From Luzula sylvatica (taxonomy: Eukaryota > Streptophyta > Magnoliopsida > Poales > Juncaceae), in the NCBI GenBank assembly GCA_946800325.1, contig OX326958.1, forward strand, positions 30,239,314-30,303,313: DNA of 64,000 nt, written 5' to 3'. Below, piece by piece: positions 23,042-31,950 of this stretch (its first letter is position 1; the number at the start of each line of letters is the position of its first letter). A program made the position numbers and the translations under genes. The notes below the pieces were generated by a model. That model searched no databases and was not told the origin of the DNA. It saw only the letters and a program-made list of their open reading frames with translations.

Positions 23042-23530
23042 AATAATTATTATTATTATTATTATTATTATTTATTTTTATTATTATTAAATAATCAGTT
23101 GTATACTTATCACATTTATTTTCAAAATAAGCTAATCATCAAAAATATTAATCATATAAATTGATGAATATAATTGGTTAAAAATAATAATAAAGCATGC
23201 CATTTCAATCAATTGCCAAAACTTATCTCGGATATAAGTTTTCAAAAGCTAAGAAATTGAGACTAATCCTAGGATTTTAATCACTTAGGAATCAAAAACT
23301 AGGATCCAAAATAGGTCACCGAACACCCACTTTAATCAATCCCCATGAAACATAGCTTTCCCTCAAAACTCCCCCCCAAAACTCAAGGAGCGAACCGGGC
23401 CTAAAGCTCTTTTTGTATTATTTTATTAATTTAAAAATTTATGTAAATATTTTTTAACATATACTCATTTTCAAAAACGATATGCCGTATACATAATTAA
23501 ATTTGTTAACACCATGAAATGTTAAATTAA
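21893..23530. mobile_element. Long-TIR Mutator-like element, third copy, interrupted and eroded
   Basis: The left arm (21893-22085) runs GGAAAATTTTCAAAAACTCCC, TTTGAAACTCCAAAAAATACC, CATTTCATGGTG and AATATCCCTCTATTTTTCAT, in the same order as the ends of the elements at 40106 and 43525. The right arm (about 23405-23530) includes AACACCATGAAATGTTAAAT and then loses similarity. A Tourist-like element is inserted between the arms. Boundaries are approximate and no duplication was found. Confidence 0.5.
22086..23401. mobile_element. Tourist-like (PIF/Harbinger) element with ATT expansion
   Basis: Ends GGGCGTGTTTGCTAGG on the left and, reverse-complemented, GGCCCGGTTCGCTCC on the right, flanked by TAA (22083-22085 and 23402-23404), the 3-bp target type of PIF/Harbinger elements. 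The interior from about 22330 to 23090 is an imperfect ATT/TTA microsatellite interspersed with repeated TAATTTCTAAATATATTTTTA words, about 750 bp, which accounts for most of the 1316-bp length. No transposase frame is present. Confidence 0.6.
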
Positions 23531-24439
23531 ATCGAATGTCGAGTTCAAATTTTTTCGAGTTAGATCATGAGTTTAGTCCCAATGAGTAATTCGGCCTAGC
23601 TCAAAGTGGGATTTGTATAAATGATAAATTCTCCAAGTTAGAGATTTAATAAAAAAAAAATGCTCTTGTATTGTCTTTAAAAACTAGTAACTTGACCTCC
23701 AAGTTAAGAGCGAAATGTTTAATTTATATGAACATGAGAACAAAATAAGTTTGACATTTAGTTCTTGGACATTAGGTAGGATGTTTTTTTGGTTCAATGT
23801 CATGAGAAATTAACTTAATTTTCATGTCAACATTCAGTTTCTATGATCCACACATAAATAATATGAAGTAAAAATACAATTTTTCTTATCTTACAAATAA
23901 GTGTTTGTCGAACTATCTTTCTGTGAATTAAAATAAATAAAATTATATAAATAAAACATATAATAATTTTTTTTAAAATTATTATATGGTACCAAAATTT
24001 AGGACTTTATTAAAATTATTAAAAAATAACATGTACATATGTAAATGATTAAAATTTGATAACGTGGAGCAACCAAATGAGCGAATTTTTTTTAACTTTA
24101 TACATATATATAATTCTTCTCTGTATCATATTATGAGAAAACATAATAAACGGGGAGAGTCCATTAGTCTCCCTCTCTCTCTCTCTGTATATTTGATGCG
24201 AAAATAATATGATTATAGAAGTACCCTCTATACATATGTTCTATGTTACGCGGATATAATTCAAAATTGCGAAAATATCCTAAGATACATATAACCGATG
24301 CGAATACGGGTGCGATACGGGTCGGATACGCCACGCGAAGTATCCGATTATTTTAATTTTTAATTTTTACATATACGATTCGGATACTTCAGGATATATC
24401 AAGATAAGCCGAGATATTTTCATGATACGAATAAGATAT

Positions 24440-25923
24440 TGTTGGTTAATTCTAACCTAGAGGGGGGTGAATAGGTAACCTAATGGGCAATTATCGACTA
24501 GGTATACAAATTCTAATTTTAGTGCGGAATATAAATTTAAGTTAATAATGAAAAGAAGATACCGAACACGCGATGTTTATTACGGAGTTCGGTAGGTGGT
24601 TGCTTTGTAGCTTTAACTCACCCTTTACTCGCTTAATTGACCGATTCAATTAATTGCAAGTACCTACGTCTCCGGGAATGCCTTGTGCCTTTTCGGCGTT
24701 CGATTGAATTCCAACTCACTCGTACAAGGTTTTGCCTAGATCGAGTTACACGTTTCTCTCGATCTATGGCGGCTTTACACTCTTGGTACTAGCCTATTAC
24801 AATATCTAAATACTAACTACACGTGATCGGTCACGCAAGTTGGGAATAGTATTTGGAAAGGAAGAGGGAAATCTAATCTCTAAGAATGGTTTAGAAGATT
24901 GTTTAAGCTCAATGATATAGCAAGGTTTCTCTCTTTGGAAGTTTAGATTTGGATAGTAGAAGTGATGAGAGAGAATGAGGGAAGGATTCTATTTATAGAA
25001 CACATAGTCCCTTCCCTCTCTTGCTTATTCTGACTAGTCCGTTGCAACGGACATATGGTCCGTTGCAACGGAACTTTCAAAAACTAGCCGTTAAGGCTGC
25101 CGTACTTGAATTAATTGAACATTCCGTTGTAACGTAACTTAAGTCCGTTGCAACGGAACTCTGCGTTAACTAGTTCGTTGCCACGGACTGTAGTACGTTA
25201 CAACGGACCTTCTACTGAGACAGCACTTCAGCTTTGAATTTAATTTCCCGTTGCAACGGAGAGTTTTCCGTTACAACGGTATGAGGTGTTCCGTTACAAC
25301 GTATTGGTTAATCCGTTGCAACGGACGTATGCGTAAGTTGGCACTGAAGTAAAGCCATGATGTCCGTTACAACGGACATTAATGTTCGTTACAACGGACA
25401 TTCTTCTGTGACAGGCTTCCTCATTGGAAATAAAATAACGTTGTAACGGAGATAGATTTCCGTTACAACGTAATGTTACGTTGCAACGTATTGGTGATTA
25501 CGTTGCAACGGACTATACTGTCCTTTCCAATGTTAAGTAAATCGAGTAGTTCCGTTACAACGTACTGGAGTTCCGTTGCAACGGACATACTGATTTCAGC
25601 CTTTTTTAATTGAATTCAAGTACTTTTTCATTGAGTTTAATCTTTTAAACAAGTTTAGAAATACCTATATATTGTATTGATGATTAGGTGGGTATCCCAA
25701 CTTGCGGAATCTTCTATGTCTTGATCTTCTTCGCAATTCTTCAACGTCTTGATTCATGTGCGTCTTGATTTTATCCATGATTCTTCAACGTCTTTGATTC
25801 TTGTTATTCTTGATTGATCCTTTCATTTTGTACCTATCTCCTACACATTTATCTTGCTAGATTTCGTTAGTAGTATCGACATTGTATTTGAGATAATCAA
25901 ACAATAGGAAATTTGAACCAACA
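24440..25923 (-). repeat. 3' LTR of the SIRE-like element
   Basis: Plus-strand ends TGTTGG...CCAACA. Holds 18 palindromes of the CCGTTGCAACGG type between 25039 and 25584, with starts near 25039, 25060, 25124, 25144, 25175, 25195, 25248, 25268, 25291, 25313, 25364, 25386, 25438, 25460, 25478, 25500, 25552 and 25573. Confidence 0.95.
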
Positions 25924-26445
25924 AACTCCCCCTTTTGATTCATTTCAAAACAATGTCGATTTGGAGAGATACATCGATTATCGGTAACTTTCCAATATGA
26001 TTATCCTTTCTCCCCCTTTTTGAAAGTGGATCAAAAGGGATTGAATTTGAAAAATCATGAAGGAAGGCTCCCCCTACATGCAAGCTCCCCCTAAACATGT
26101 GCATATCGCGCGTGTATAGGCTTTGATGTAGTTGAATACCCCTTTTTTTTTTTTTTTTTAAATTATGAATGATTTTTGAGATTTAATAGGTGATATACTT
26201 TTCAATTTTTAGTAATGAGAAGTTTAACAAAGTGATATACTAAGCATTTGGACAAATATTTTAACCAAAACACACTTTTACTCATAAATTCAAGTTCATA
26301 CAATCAAACATGCATGGATACAAATACGACATAGCACAAACAAAACAAGTTTTTCGAAAATAAATATGACAAGATACATGCATATAGCTAATAATGTTTA
26401 GAAAATATTTTTACGCTCTAATGAGCTAGATAGACACACACACGT
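25924..26445 (-). other. 3' untranslated part of the SIRE-like element
   Basis: Between the stop of ORF3 and the 3' LTR. Contains the polypurine tract next to the LTR (25926-25936) and, on the plus strand, several CTCCCCCT/CTCCCCCTA runs (25990-26100) and a poly-T tract (26141-26159). No coding frame. Confidence 0.7.
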
Positions 26446-27783
26446 CTACTCGTCTCCATTCGAATCTTCCTCCTCGGGATCGTCGTCGGTTTGAAGACGA
26501 CGGTTCAATGCCTCGAACTTGGTGTCCATGCGTTCATACATTTCATCACGGATTTGAACCGCATGGCTCCGGGTAAGAGCGTTGTCGGCGGCTTGGGCTT
26601 CGAAGCAAGTGTTCATGGTGAGGGTTTGGGCTTCGAGACGAGTGTTTATGGCGAGGGTTTGGTCGTCGAGACGAGTGTTCATGGCGAGGGTTTGAGCATC
26701 GAGACGAGTGTTTATGGCGAGGGTTTGGGCTTCGAGAAGAGCTTGAATGTCTTCGAGAGAGAACGACGGTTGAGACGATGAGCTCGAACCATCATTAAGT
26801 GCACGACGTTTGTGCCTTTGGGAGAATGCCGGAGGATTGTTGGTCTCTTGCACCGGCGGGTCAAATAGAACCCATGCGGAGGGAATTTCGGGAAAGAAAT
26901 AGGGACCGGCGCGGTTATTTCGAGAATAGTGGTCCGAGAGGCCTCGAGTGGTCTTTCGACTTAGTCCGAACACTTCAAGGCGTTCGGGAGACAAGAGATT
27001 GTCGGTCGTGACCTTCCCGAATGGCCATTCCGATTCCGGTATCGTAATCCCGGAGTGGAAACATGCGAGGGTGATGATGTGGCCATAGGGAAGAGAGGAT
27101 GTGCCGACTCGCAACGAGTATTCCATGTGTTTGATGATTAAGTTTGGAATGTGGATTGTGGGTGTATCTTGGTACCAAAAGTTGTAGATCAACACCTTGT
27201 TTCGCGTTTCGAGATTCGTTTTCAATTTAACAACCGGGGCGAGAACGTTATTCCCGATTTGCCACGCGATTCGGAGATTGGGTTCGTATTTTGTGGAGTA
27301 AGAGAATGTTCTATCATTGGTAGTTATTTTCTCCATCTCTTCCTCGTCATTTCCATGATATGAGTCACCACGACTCACATAGAAGCGCTCACCGGCCGAG
27401 GATAGACCGAGCCATTCGATCAATTTTTCTTCGGAGATGATTAATTCCTTTCCTAGGACATAGCTTCGAATGCATTTGTTGTTGTCGTCATGTGTGGCGT
27501 GAGCGTAGAAGAGACGCACGATTTGGTTGTATACGGGGTATTGAAGACTACACAACCCGCCGATACTCCAATCGTTGATTCGATGTTGGAGGCTTTCGCG
27601 AAGCGTGATAGCCTCGGGAGGAATTTCCACGTAGAAACATTTCGCGACCGGACGCTCTTTGAATTCGTCCTGAAATTTACGTGCTCGCGTAATTGATTCG
27701 AAGAGGTAATGGTTTTCGGTGTTGTTGAACTCGAATCGGCGATTTCCGGTTGGTAACGGACGTTTCGCTCTCTTGGTAGACAT
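26446..27783 (-). CDS. ORF3: plant-transposon-type protein of the SIRE-like element
   Basis: An uninterrupted 445-residue frame downstream of pol, same strand. It has no signal peptide and no clear membrane segment, so it does not look like an envelope protein. Residues about 80-130 (FYAHATHDDNNKCIRSYVLG ... ISEEKLIEWLGL) resemble the putative plant transposon protein domain found in many plant retroelement-associated proteins, where a FYAN-like block, a charged VRG-like turn and an I-x-x-x-LGL block follow in this order; the match is from memory of the family pattern. Residues about 349-398 are four to five 12-residue repeats (AQTLAINTRLD variants), likely helical. The C-terminus is acidic (DDDPEEEDSNGDE). 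A basic N-terminus (STKRAKRPLP) could be a nuclear signal. Function unknown. It is preceded by a CT tract, a TATA-like box and a palindrome array, so it may have its own promoter. Confidence 0.75.
   Translation of the reverse strand: MSTKRAKRPLPTGNRRFEFNNTENHYLFESITRARKFQDEFKERPVAKCFYVEIPPEAITLRESLQHRINDWSIGGLCSLQYPVYNQIVRLFYAHATHDDNNKCIRSYVLGKELIISEEKLIEWLGLSSAGERFYVSRGDSYHGNDEEEMEKITTNDRTFSYSTKYEPNLRIAWQIGNNVLAPVVKLKTNLETRNKVLIYNFWYQDTPTIHIPNLIIKHMEYSLRVGTSSLPYGHIITLACFHSGITIPESEWPFGKVTTDNLLSPERLEVFGLSRKTTRGLSDHYSRNNRAGPYFFPEIPSAWVLFDPPVQETNNPPAFSQRHKRRALNDGSSSSSQPSFSLEDIQALLEAQTLAINTRLDAQTLAMNTRLDDQTLAINTRLEAQTLTMNTCFEAQAADNALTRSHAVQIRDEMYERMDTKFEALNRRLQTDDDPEEEDSNGDE
26592..26742 (-). repeat. 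36-bp repeats within ORF3
   Basis: Four to five in-frame 36-bp units (plus strand: GGTTTGGGCTTCGAGACGAG and variants) encode the 12-residue repeats of ORF3. In-frame length keeps the ORF open whatever the copy number. Confidence 0.85.
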
Positions 27784-27883
27784 TTTCGAGAGAGAGAGAG
27801 AGAGGGTTAGGAGAGAAATAGGGTTTTAGAGAGAGAAGTGGAGTTTTTAGATCTCAATGGAGTTGAGTAAAGGGTTTAAATAA
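27784..27883 (-). promoter_or_regulatory. Possible internal promoter of ORF3
   Basis: On the minus strand TTATTTAAACC (TATA-like, 27874-27884) lies about 95 bases before the ATG, and a CT dinucleotide tract (27788-27804) is almost adjacent to the ATG. The same arrangement of palindrome array, TATA box and leader is seen in the LTR. Promoter activity is inference. Confidence 0.4.
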
Positions 27884-28036
27884 GGAGATGTAGAGAGAGG
27901 AGGGGTGGTTTTACCGGTTTGGAGAATAGAAACCGACCAGGAAGTGGTGAGGAGAGTGGAGAGGGTGAAAAACCACGGGAGAAGATGAGGAGAGTGGAGA
28001 GAGAGAAAACCGTCCCTTGGGTTTTATTGCAGTTAC

Positions 28037-28492
28037 CGCCAAGTCCGTTACAACGGAAGTGTACCTCCGTTGTAACGCAACTGTCGATTTGGGGGTATTG
28101 GACTGGTATTTCAGTAGTCCGTTACCACGCAGTATGTCCGTGGTAACGTACTAGTCCGTTGCAACGTACTGATTAATACGTTGTAACGGAACAGTCGAAT
28201 TTGGGGATAATAGGACTGGATTGCAGAATTCCGTTACAACGTAATAAGTTCGTTATAACGCGTTATTTCGTTGTAACGGATGGGTCAATCCGTTATAACG
28301 GACTTCAGTGTTTGAAGAGGTTTTGAGAACTCAGTTAGTCCGTTAGAACGCAGATACTTACGTTGTAACGGAAAGGGTATGTCCGTTGCAACGGATGGGT
28401 TTATCCGTTGTAACGGACTTTATGATTTCGCAGGTTTTGGCTTGGCCTCTTATGTCCGTTGTAACGTACATTGGTGCGTTACAACGGACCAT
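28037..28492. repeat. Internal CCGTTGYAACGG palindrome array
   Basis: About 16 copies of CCGTTACAACGG, CCGTTGTAACGG, CCGTTATAACGG and variants occupy the space between pol and ORF3, in pairs around 20-22 bp apart. They match the LTR array in motif and pairing but not in the intervening sequence, so this is not a simple duplication of the LTR. Confidence 0.9.
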
Positions 28493-28698
28493 TTACTGGG
28501 ATGAGGAGTTCAAATTTTGCTTTTGAAAAGTTTTTGTGTGTCATAAATTCCAAAAATATATACTTTATGTAAAGTAGGTTTTATGGATATGGAAATATGC
28601 GTTTCGTGACAAAATTTCGTATGAAAAATTTATAGAAATGAGCATGAGAGTATTCATGATAATCAATGATGCGTATCTAATGAATTTTGATAGGAATT

Positions 28699-31600
28699 TT
28701 AATCTTTAAGAGAAAGCATACCTAGCTTTAATCGTAGGACGGAGAATTGAGCAAATGGTAGAGCTTTTGTGAAGATATCGGCGATTTGATCTAGCGTGTC
28801 TACCCGTTCGAGTTTGACGTCCTCTTTTTCCACGTGATCCCGGATGAAGTGATGACGGATGTCTATGTGCTTGGTTCGGGAGTGATGCACGGGATTTTTC
28901 GAGATGCATATTGCGCTATTATTGTCGCACAATATGGGGATTTTTCGAAAATTTATCCCGTAATCGCCTAGTGTTTGATTTAGCCATAGTAGTTGGGCAC
29001 AACAACTTCCCGCCGCTACATATTCGGCCTCGGCCGTTGATAGGGCAACGGAATGTTGTTTCCGGCTTGACCACGAGACGAGTGACCCGCCTAAGAATTG
29101 GCAAGTTCCACTCGTACTTTTGCGGTCAACCCTTGAACCGGCGAAGTCCGCATCCGTGTACCCTATCAAAGCGAGATTTCCACTATGGCCATACCAAATT
29201 CCTAAGTCGATTGTTCCCTTAAGGTATCGGAAGATGCGTTTTACCGCGATGTAGTGTGATACCTTAGGGTTAGCTTGGAACCGGGCACATAGACATACGG
29301 AAAACATAATATCGGGCCTACTTGCCGTTAGATATAGTAAACTTCCAATCATACCTCGATATTCCGTTATGTCGAATGATTCGCCATCCTCATCCGCATC
29401 TAGTCTCGATTCCTTAGCCATGGGAGTGTCACTCGTTTTAGTTTGATCTAGCTCGAATCGTTTGAGGAGTTCGCGAGTGTATTTGGATTGATTTACAAAT
29501 ATTCCCTCGGATGATTGTTTGACTTGAAGTCCGAGAAAAAATGTGAGCTCCCCCATCATGCTCATGGCGAATTCACTGTGCATAAGAATTGAAAATTCTT
29601 CGGCAAGTGCCGGGTCACTAGATCCAAAAATAATGTCATCTACATAAATTTGAATGAGTAAAATTGAATCTCCCTTTTTACGTGTGAAGAGGGTGGTGTC
29701 GGTTTTACCACGCTCGAATCCGTTGGATAGAAGAAATGTCGAGAGACGTCCATACCAAGCTCGAGGGGCTTGTTTCAACCCGTATAGGGCTTTCGATAGT
29801 CGACACACGTGATTTGGGTATTTTGGATCTTTGAATCCCGGAGGTTGTTCAACGTAGACCTCTTCTTCGATTTCCCCGTTTAAGAAAGCACTTTTGACAT
29901 CCATTTGATAGAGAGTGAATCCCTCGATGGCGGCGTAAGCCAATAGGAGTCGTATGGATTCCAAACGGGCGACGGGGGCAAATGTCTCTTCGAAGTCAAT
30001 ACCTTCTTGTTGTTTGAACCCTTGGGCTACGAGTCGAGCTTTGTTTCGTACCACATTTCCGTGCTCGTCTAACTTGTTTCGATAGATCCATCGAGTGCCA
30101 ATTATGGACCTTGTCATCGGTCTTGGCACCAAGGTCCACACTTGATTTCGCTCGAATTGTTCTAGCTCTTTTTGCATGGCTAAGATCCAATCGTCATCGT
30201 TGTTGGCCTCTTTGAATGATTTTGGTTCGATGTGAGAGAGATATGCGCAATGAGCTACATAATTGTGAATTCGAGATCGGGTCCGAACCCCTTCCCTTGG
30301 ATCTCCCACGACATTTGAGAGAGGATGAGCCGATACCTCCCTAAGAACTTCGGGAATTTGGTATTGAGGGTTAATCGATTCTTCCTCTTCATCTTCAAGA
30401 GGTTCCACTTGATGTTCAACTTCATCGAGTGTGATGTCGAGGAATCTATGCTCGAGTGGTGTGGAACATTGAGGTGCCTCCGTGAGTTCTTTTTCTTGGG
30501 TACCTACATTTTGATTTCCTTTCTCGGCTTCTTTGTTAGTTTCATCAAAATGAACATGTACGGATTCACATACTATCCTCGAGGATTTAATGTAAACCCT
30601 ATATGCTTTACTAGTACTTGAATATCCAACAAAGATTCCCTCAAGAGATTTTGGGTCAAGTTTGTCGATATTATTTGATTCATTTAAAATGAAACTTTTA
30701 CATCCAAATACTCTCATATATGAGATATTTGGATTTCTCCCATACCATAGCTCATATGGAGTTTTCTTCAAAAATGGTCTTAGGCTAAGTCGGTTTACGA
30801 CATGACACGCGGTGTTAACCGCTTCGGCCCAAAGAAATTTTGGAGAAGGGTGTTCATTGAGCATGGTACGGGCAAGTTCAATTAACGTTCGATTTTTACG
30901 CTCAACGACACCGTTTTGTTGAGGCGTGCGAGGAGCGGAAAATTCACGTATATATCCCTTGGTGTGACAAAATTCATCAAATTTTGCATTTTTGAATTCA
31001 CCTCCATTATCGCTTCGAATGGTGATGATGGAAGTGTTGGTTTCGTTTTCAACCATTTTGCAAAATTTAACGAATTCGTCACACGTTTCACTTTTATGAA
31101 GTAAATAAATTACCCAAGTAAAGCGTGAATAATCATCAACAATTACAAACATATACCTTTTATTACCTAGACTTGAGACGCTCATTGGTCCACAAAGATC
31201 GAGATGGATGAGTTGGAGAGGTCGTCTTGTCGTGACGGTATCTTTGGATTTGAAACCGGAGGACTTCGTGTGCTTACCCTTTTCACACGCATCGCATAAT
31301 CCCTCCAATTTGAGTTTATGGGATGGTAGACCCCTAACTAATTCCTTTTTGGACATACGGTGAATTGTTTCCATACATATGTGTCCCAATCGTCTATGCC
31401 ATAATCGTGAAGTGGATTCCGTTACGGTGAGACAATGGATTCCCGATGTGAATGATTCAAAATCAAAGTAGTAGAGATTATTGTGTCGGGTTCCTTTGCA
31501 CACCGTAACGTTATCTATTGTTCGGTCGATTAGGCATGAGGTTTGATCAAATTTTACACAATACCCGGCATCACATAGTTGGCTTATACTAATCAAATTG

Positions 31601-31821
31601 TGTTTAAGCCCTATGACAAGGTAGACGTTTTCTAGGGTCCAATTTGAAGTACCTATGGAACCGATACCGACTATCTTACCTTTTTGATTACCTCCAAATG
31701 TAACATCACCTCCTTTGAATGGTTCTAAGGTTTTGAACATTTCTTGGTTCCAAGTCATGTGTCTAGAGCAACCACTATCTAGACACCATTTCGATGACTT
31801 GCTTTTGGAACTTAGGCACAT
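28699..31821 (-). CDS. Pol polyprotein of the SIRE-like element
   Basis: 1040 residues, intact. Order: protease ([11 protein letters not shown], residues 13-23, with the DSG triad), pre-integrase zinc-binding region (LWHRRLGH ... CDACEKGKH, about 140-185), integrase core with D (LDLCGPM), D (RSDNGGEF) and E ([11 protein letters not shown]), RT ([10 protein letters not shown] onward, [11 protein letters not shown], catalytic YVDD encoded at 29635-29646), and RNase H ([26 protein letters not shown]). This is the Ty1/Copia order. It would cut Gag-Pol, copy the RNA into cDNA inside virus-like particles and integrate it. The ATG directly follows TTTCTTGTAG, a good 3' splice-site sequence. The frame is the same as gag, separated by several stops, so Pol is probably made from a spliced RNA or by internal initiation. 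Confidence 0.93.
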   Translation of the reverse strand: MCLSSKSKSSKWCLDSGCSRHMTWNQEMFKTLEPFKGGDVTFGGNQKGKIVGIGSIGTSNWTLENVYLVIGLKHNLISISQLCDAGYCVKFDQTSCLIDRTIDNVTVCKGTRHNNLYYFDFESFTSGIHCLTVTESTSRLWHRRLGHICMETIHRMSKKELVRGLPSHKLKLEGLCDACEKGKHTKSSGFKSKDTVTTRRPLQLIHLDLCGPMSVSSLGNKRYMFVIVDDYSRFTWVIYLLHKSETCDEFVKFCKMVENETNTSIITIRSDNGGEFKNAKFDEFCHTKGYIREFSAPRTPQQNGVVERKNRTLIELARTMLNEHPSPKFLWAEAVNTACHVVNRLSLRPFLKKTPYELWYGRNPNISYMRVFGCKSFILNESNNIDKLDPKSLEGIFVGYSSTSKAYRVYIKSSRIVCESVHVHFDETNKEAEKGNQNVGTQEKELTEAPQCSTPLEHRFLDITLDEVEHQVEPLEDEEEESINPQYQIPEVLREVSAHPLSNVVGDPREGVRTRSRIHNYVAHCAYLSHIEPKSFKEANNDDDWILAMQKELEQFERNQVWTLVPRPMTRSIIGTRWIYRNKLDEHGNVVRNKARLVAQGFKQQEGIDFEETFAPVARLESIRLLLAYAAIEGFTLYQMDVKSAFLNGEIEEEVYVEQPPGFKDPKYPNHVCRLSKALYGLKQAPRAWYGRLSTFLLSNGFERGKTDTTLFTRKKGDSILLIQIYVDDIIFGSSDPALAEEFSILMHSEFAMSMMGELTFFLGLQVKQSSEGIFVNQSKYTRELLKRFELDQTKTSDTPMAKESRLDADEDGESFDITEYRGMIGSLLYLTASRPDIMFSVCLCARFQANPKVSHYIAVKRIFRYLKGTIDLGIWYGHSGNLALIGYTDADFAGSRVDRKSTSGTCQFLGGSLVSWSSRKQHSVALSTAEAEYVAAGSCCAQLLWLNQTLGDYGINFRKIPILCDNNSAICISKNPVHHSRTKHIDIRHHFIRDHVEKEDVKLERVDTLDQIADIFTKALPFAQFSVLRLKLGMLSLKD

Positions 31822-31950
31822 CTACAAGAAATTCATATTAGTCAATAGTTCATAAGAAAAATTATCCTAATATGAATTCTTATGATTATACTCCCCCTTA
31901 ATAATTGGCTTAAGGTAATTGGATGAGGGAGTATATAATCACACACTCGT
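31822..31950 (-). other. Gag-pol junction with splice-acceptor-like sequence
   Basis: The gag stop (TAA) and the pol ATG are in the same frame but are separated by further stops (TGA, TAG, TAG). The junction ends TTTCTTGTAG immediately before the pol ATG. Candidate donors just upstream in gag are GTTATG after AAG (in phase with pol) and GTAAAG (out of phase). Readthrough across four stops is unlikely. Confidence 0.5.

Noticed and set aside
26491..27696. Plus-strand frames antisense to ORF3
   Set aside because: Shadows of ORF3; codon pattern and repeats are explained by the minus strand.
26446..27783. ORF3 as an envelope protein
   Set aside because: No signal peptide, no transmembrane segment and no cleavage site; only the genomic position is env-like.
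25039..28492. CRISPR-like array (short regularly spaced repeats)
   Set aside because: Repeats are 12-bp palindromes with degenerate sequence and 8-10 bp gaps inside a plant LTR element; no spacers of constant length and no cas genes.
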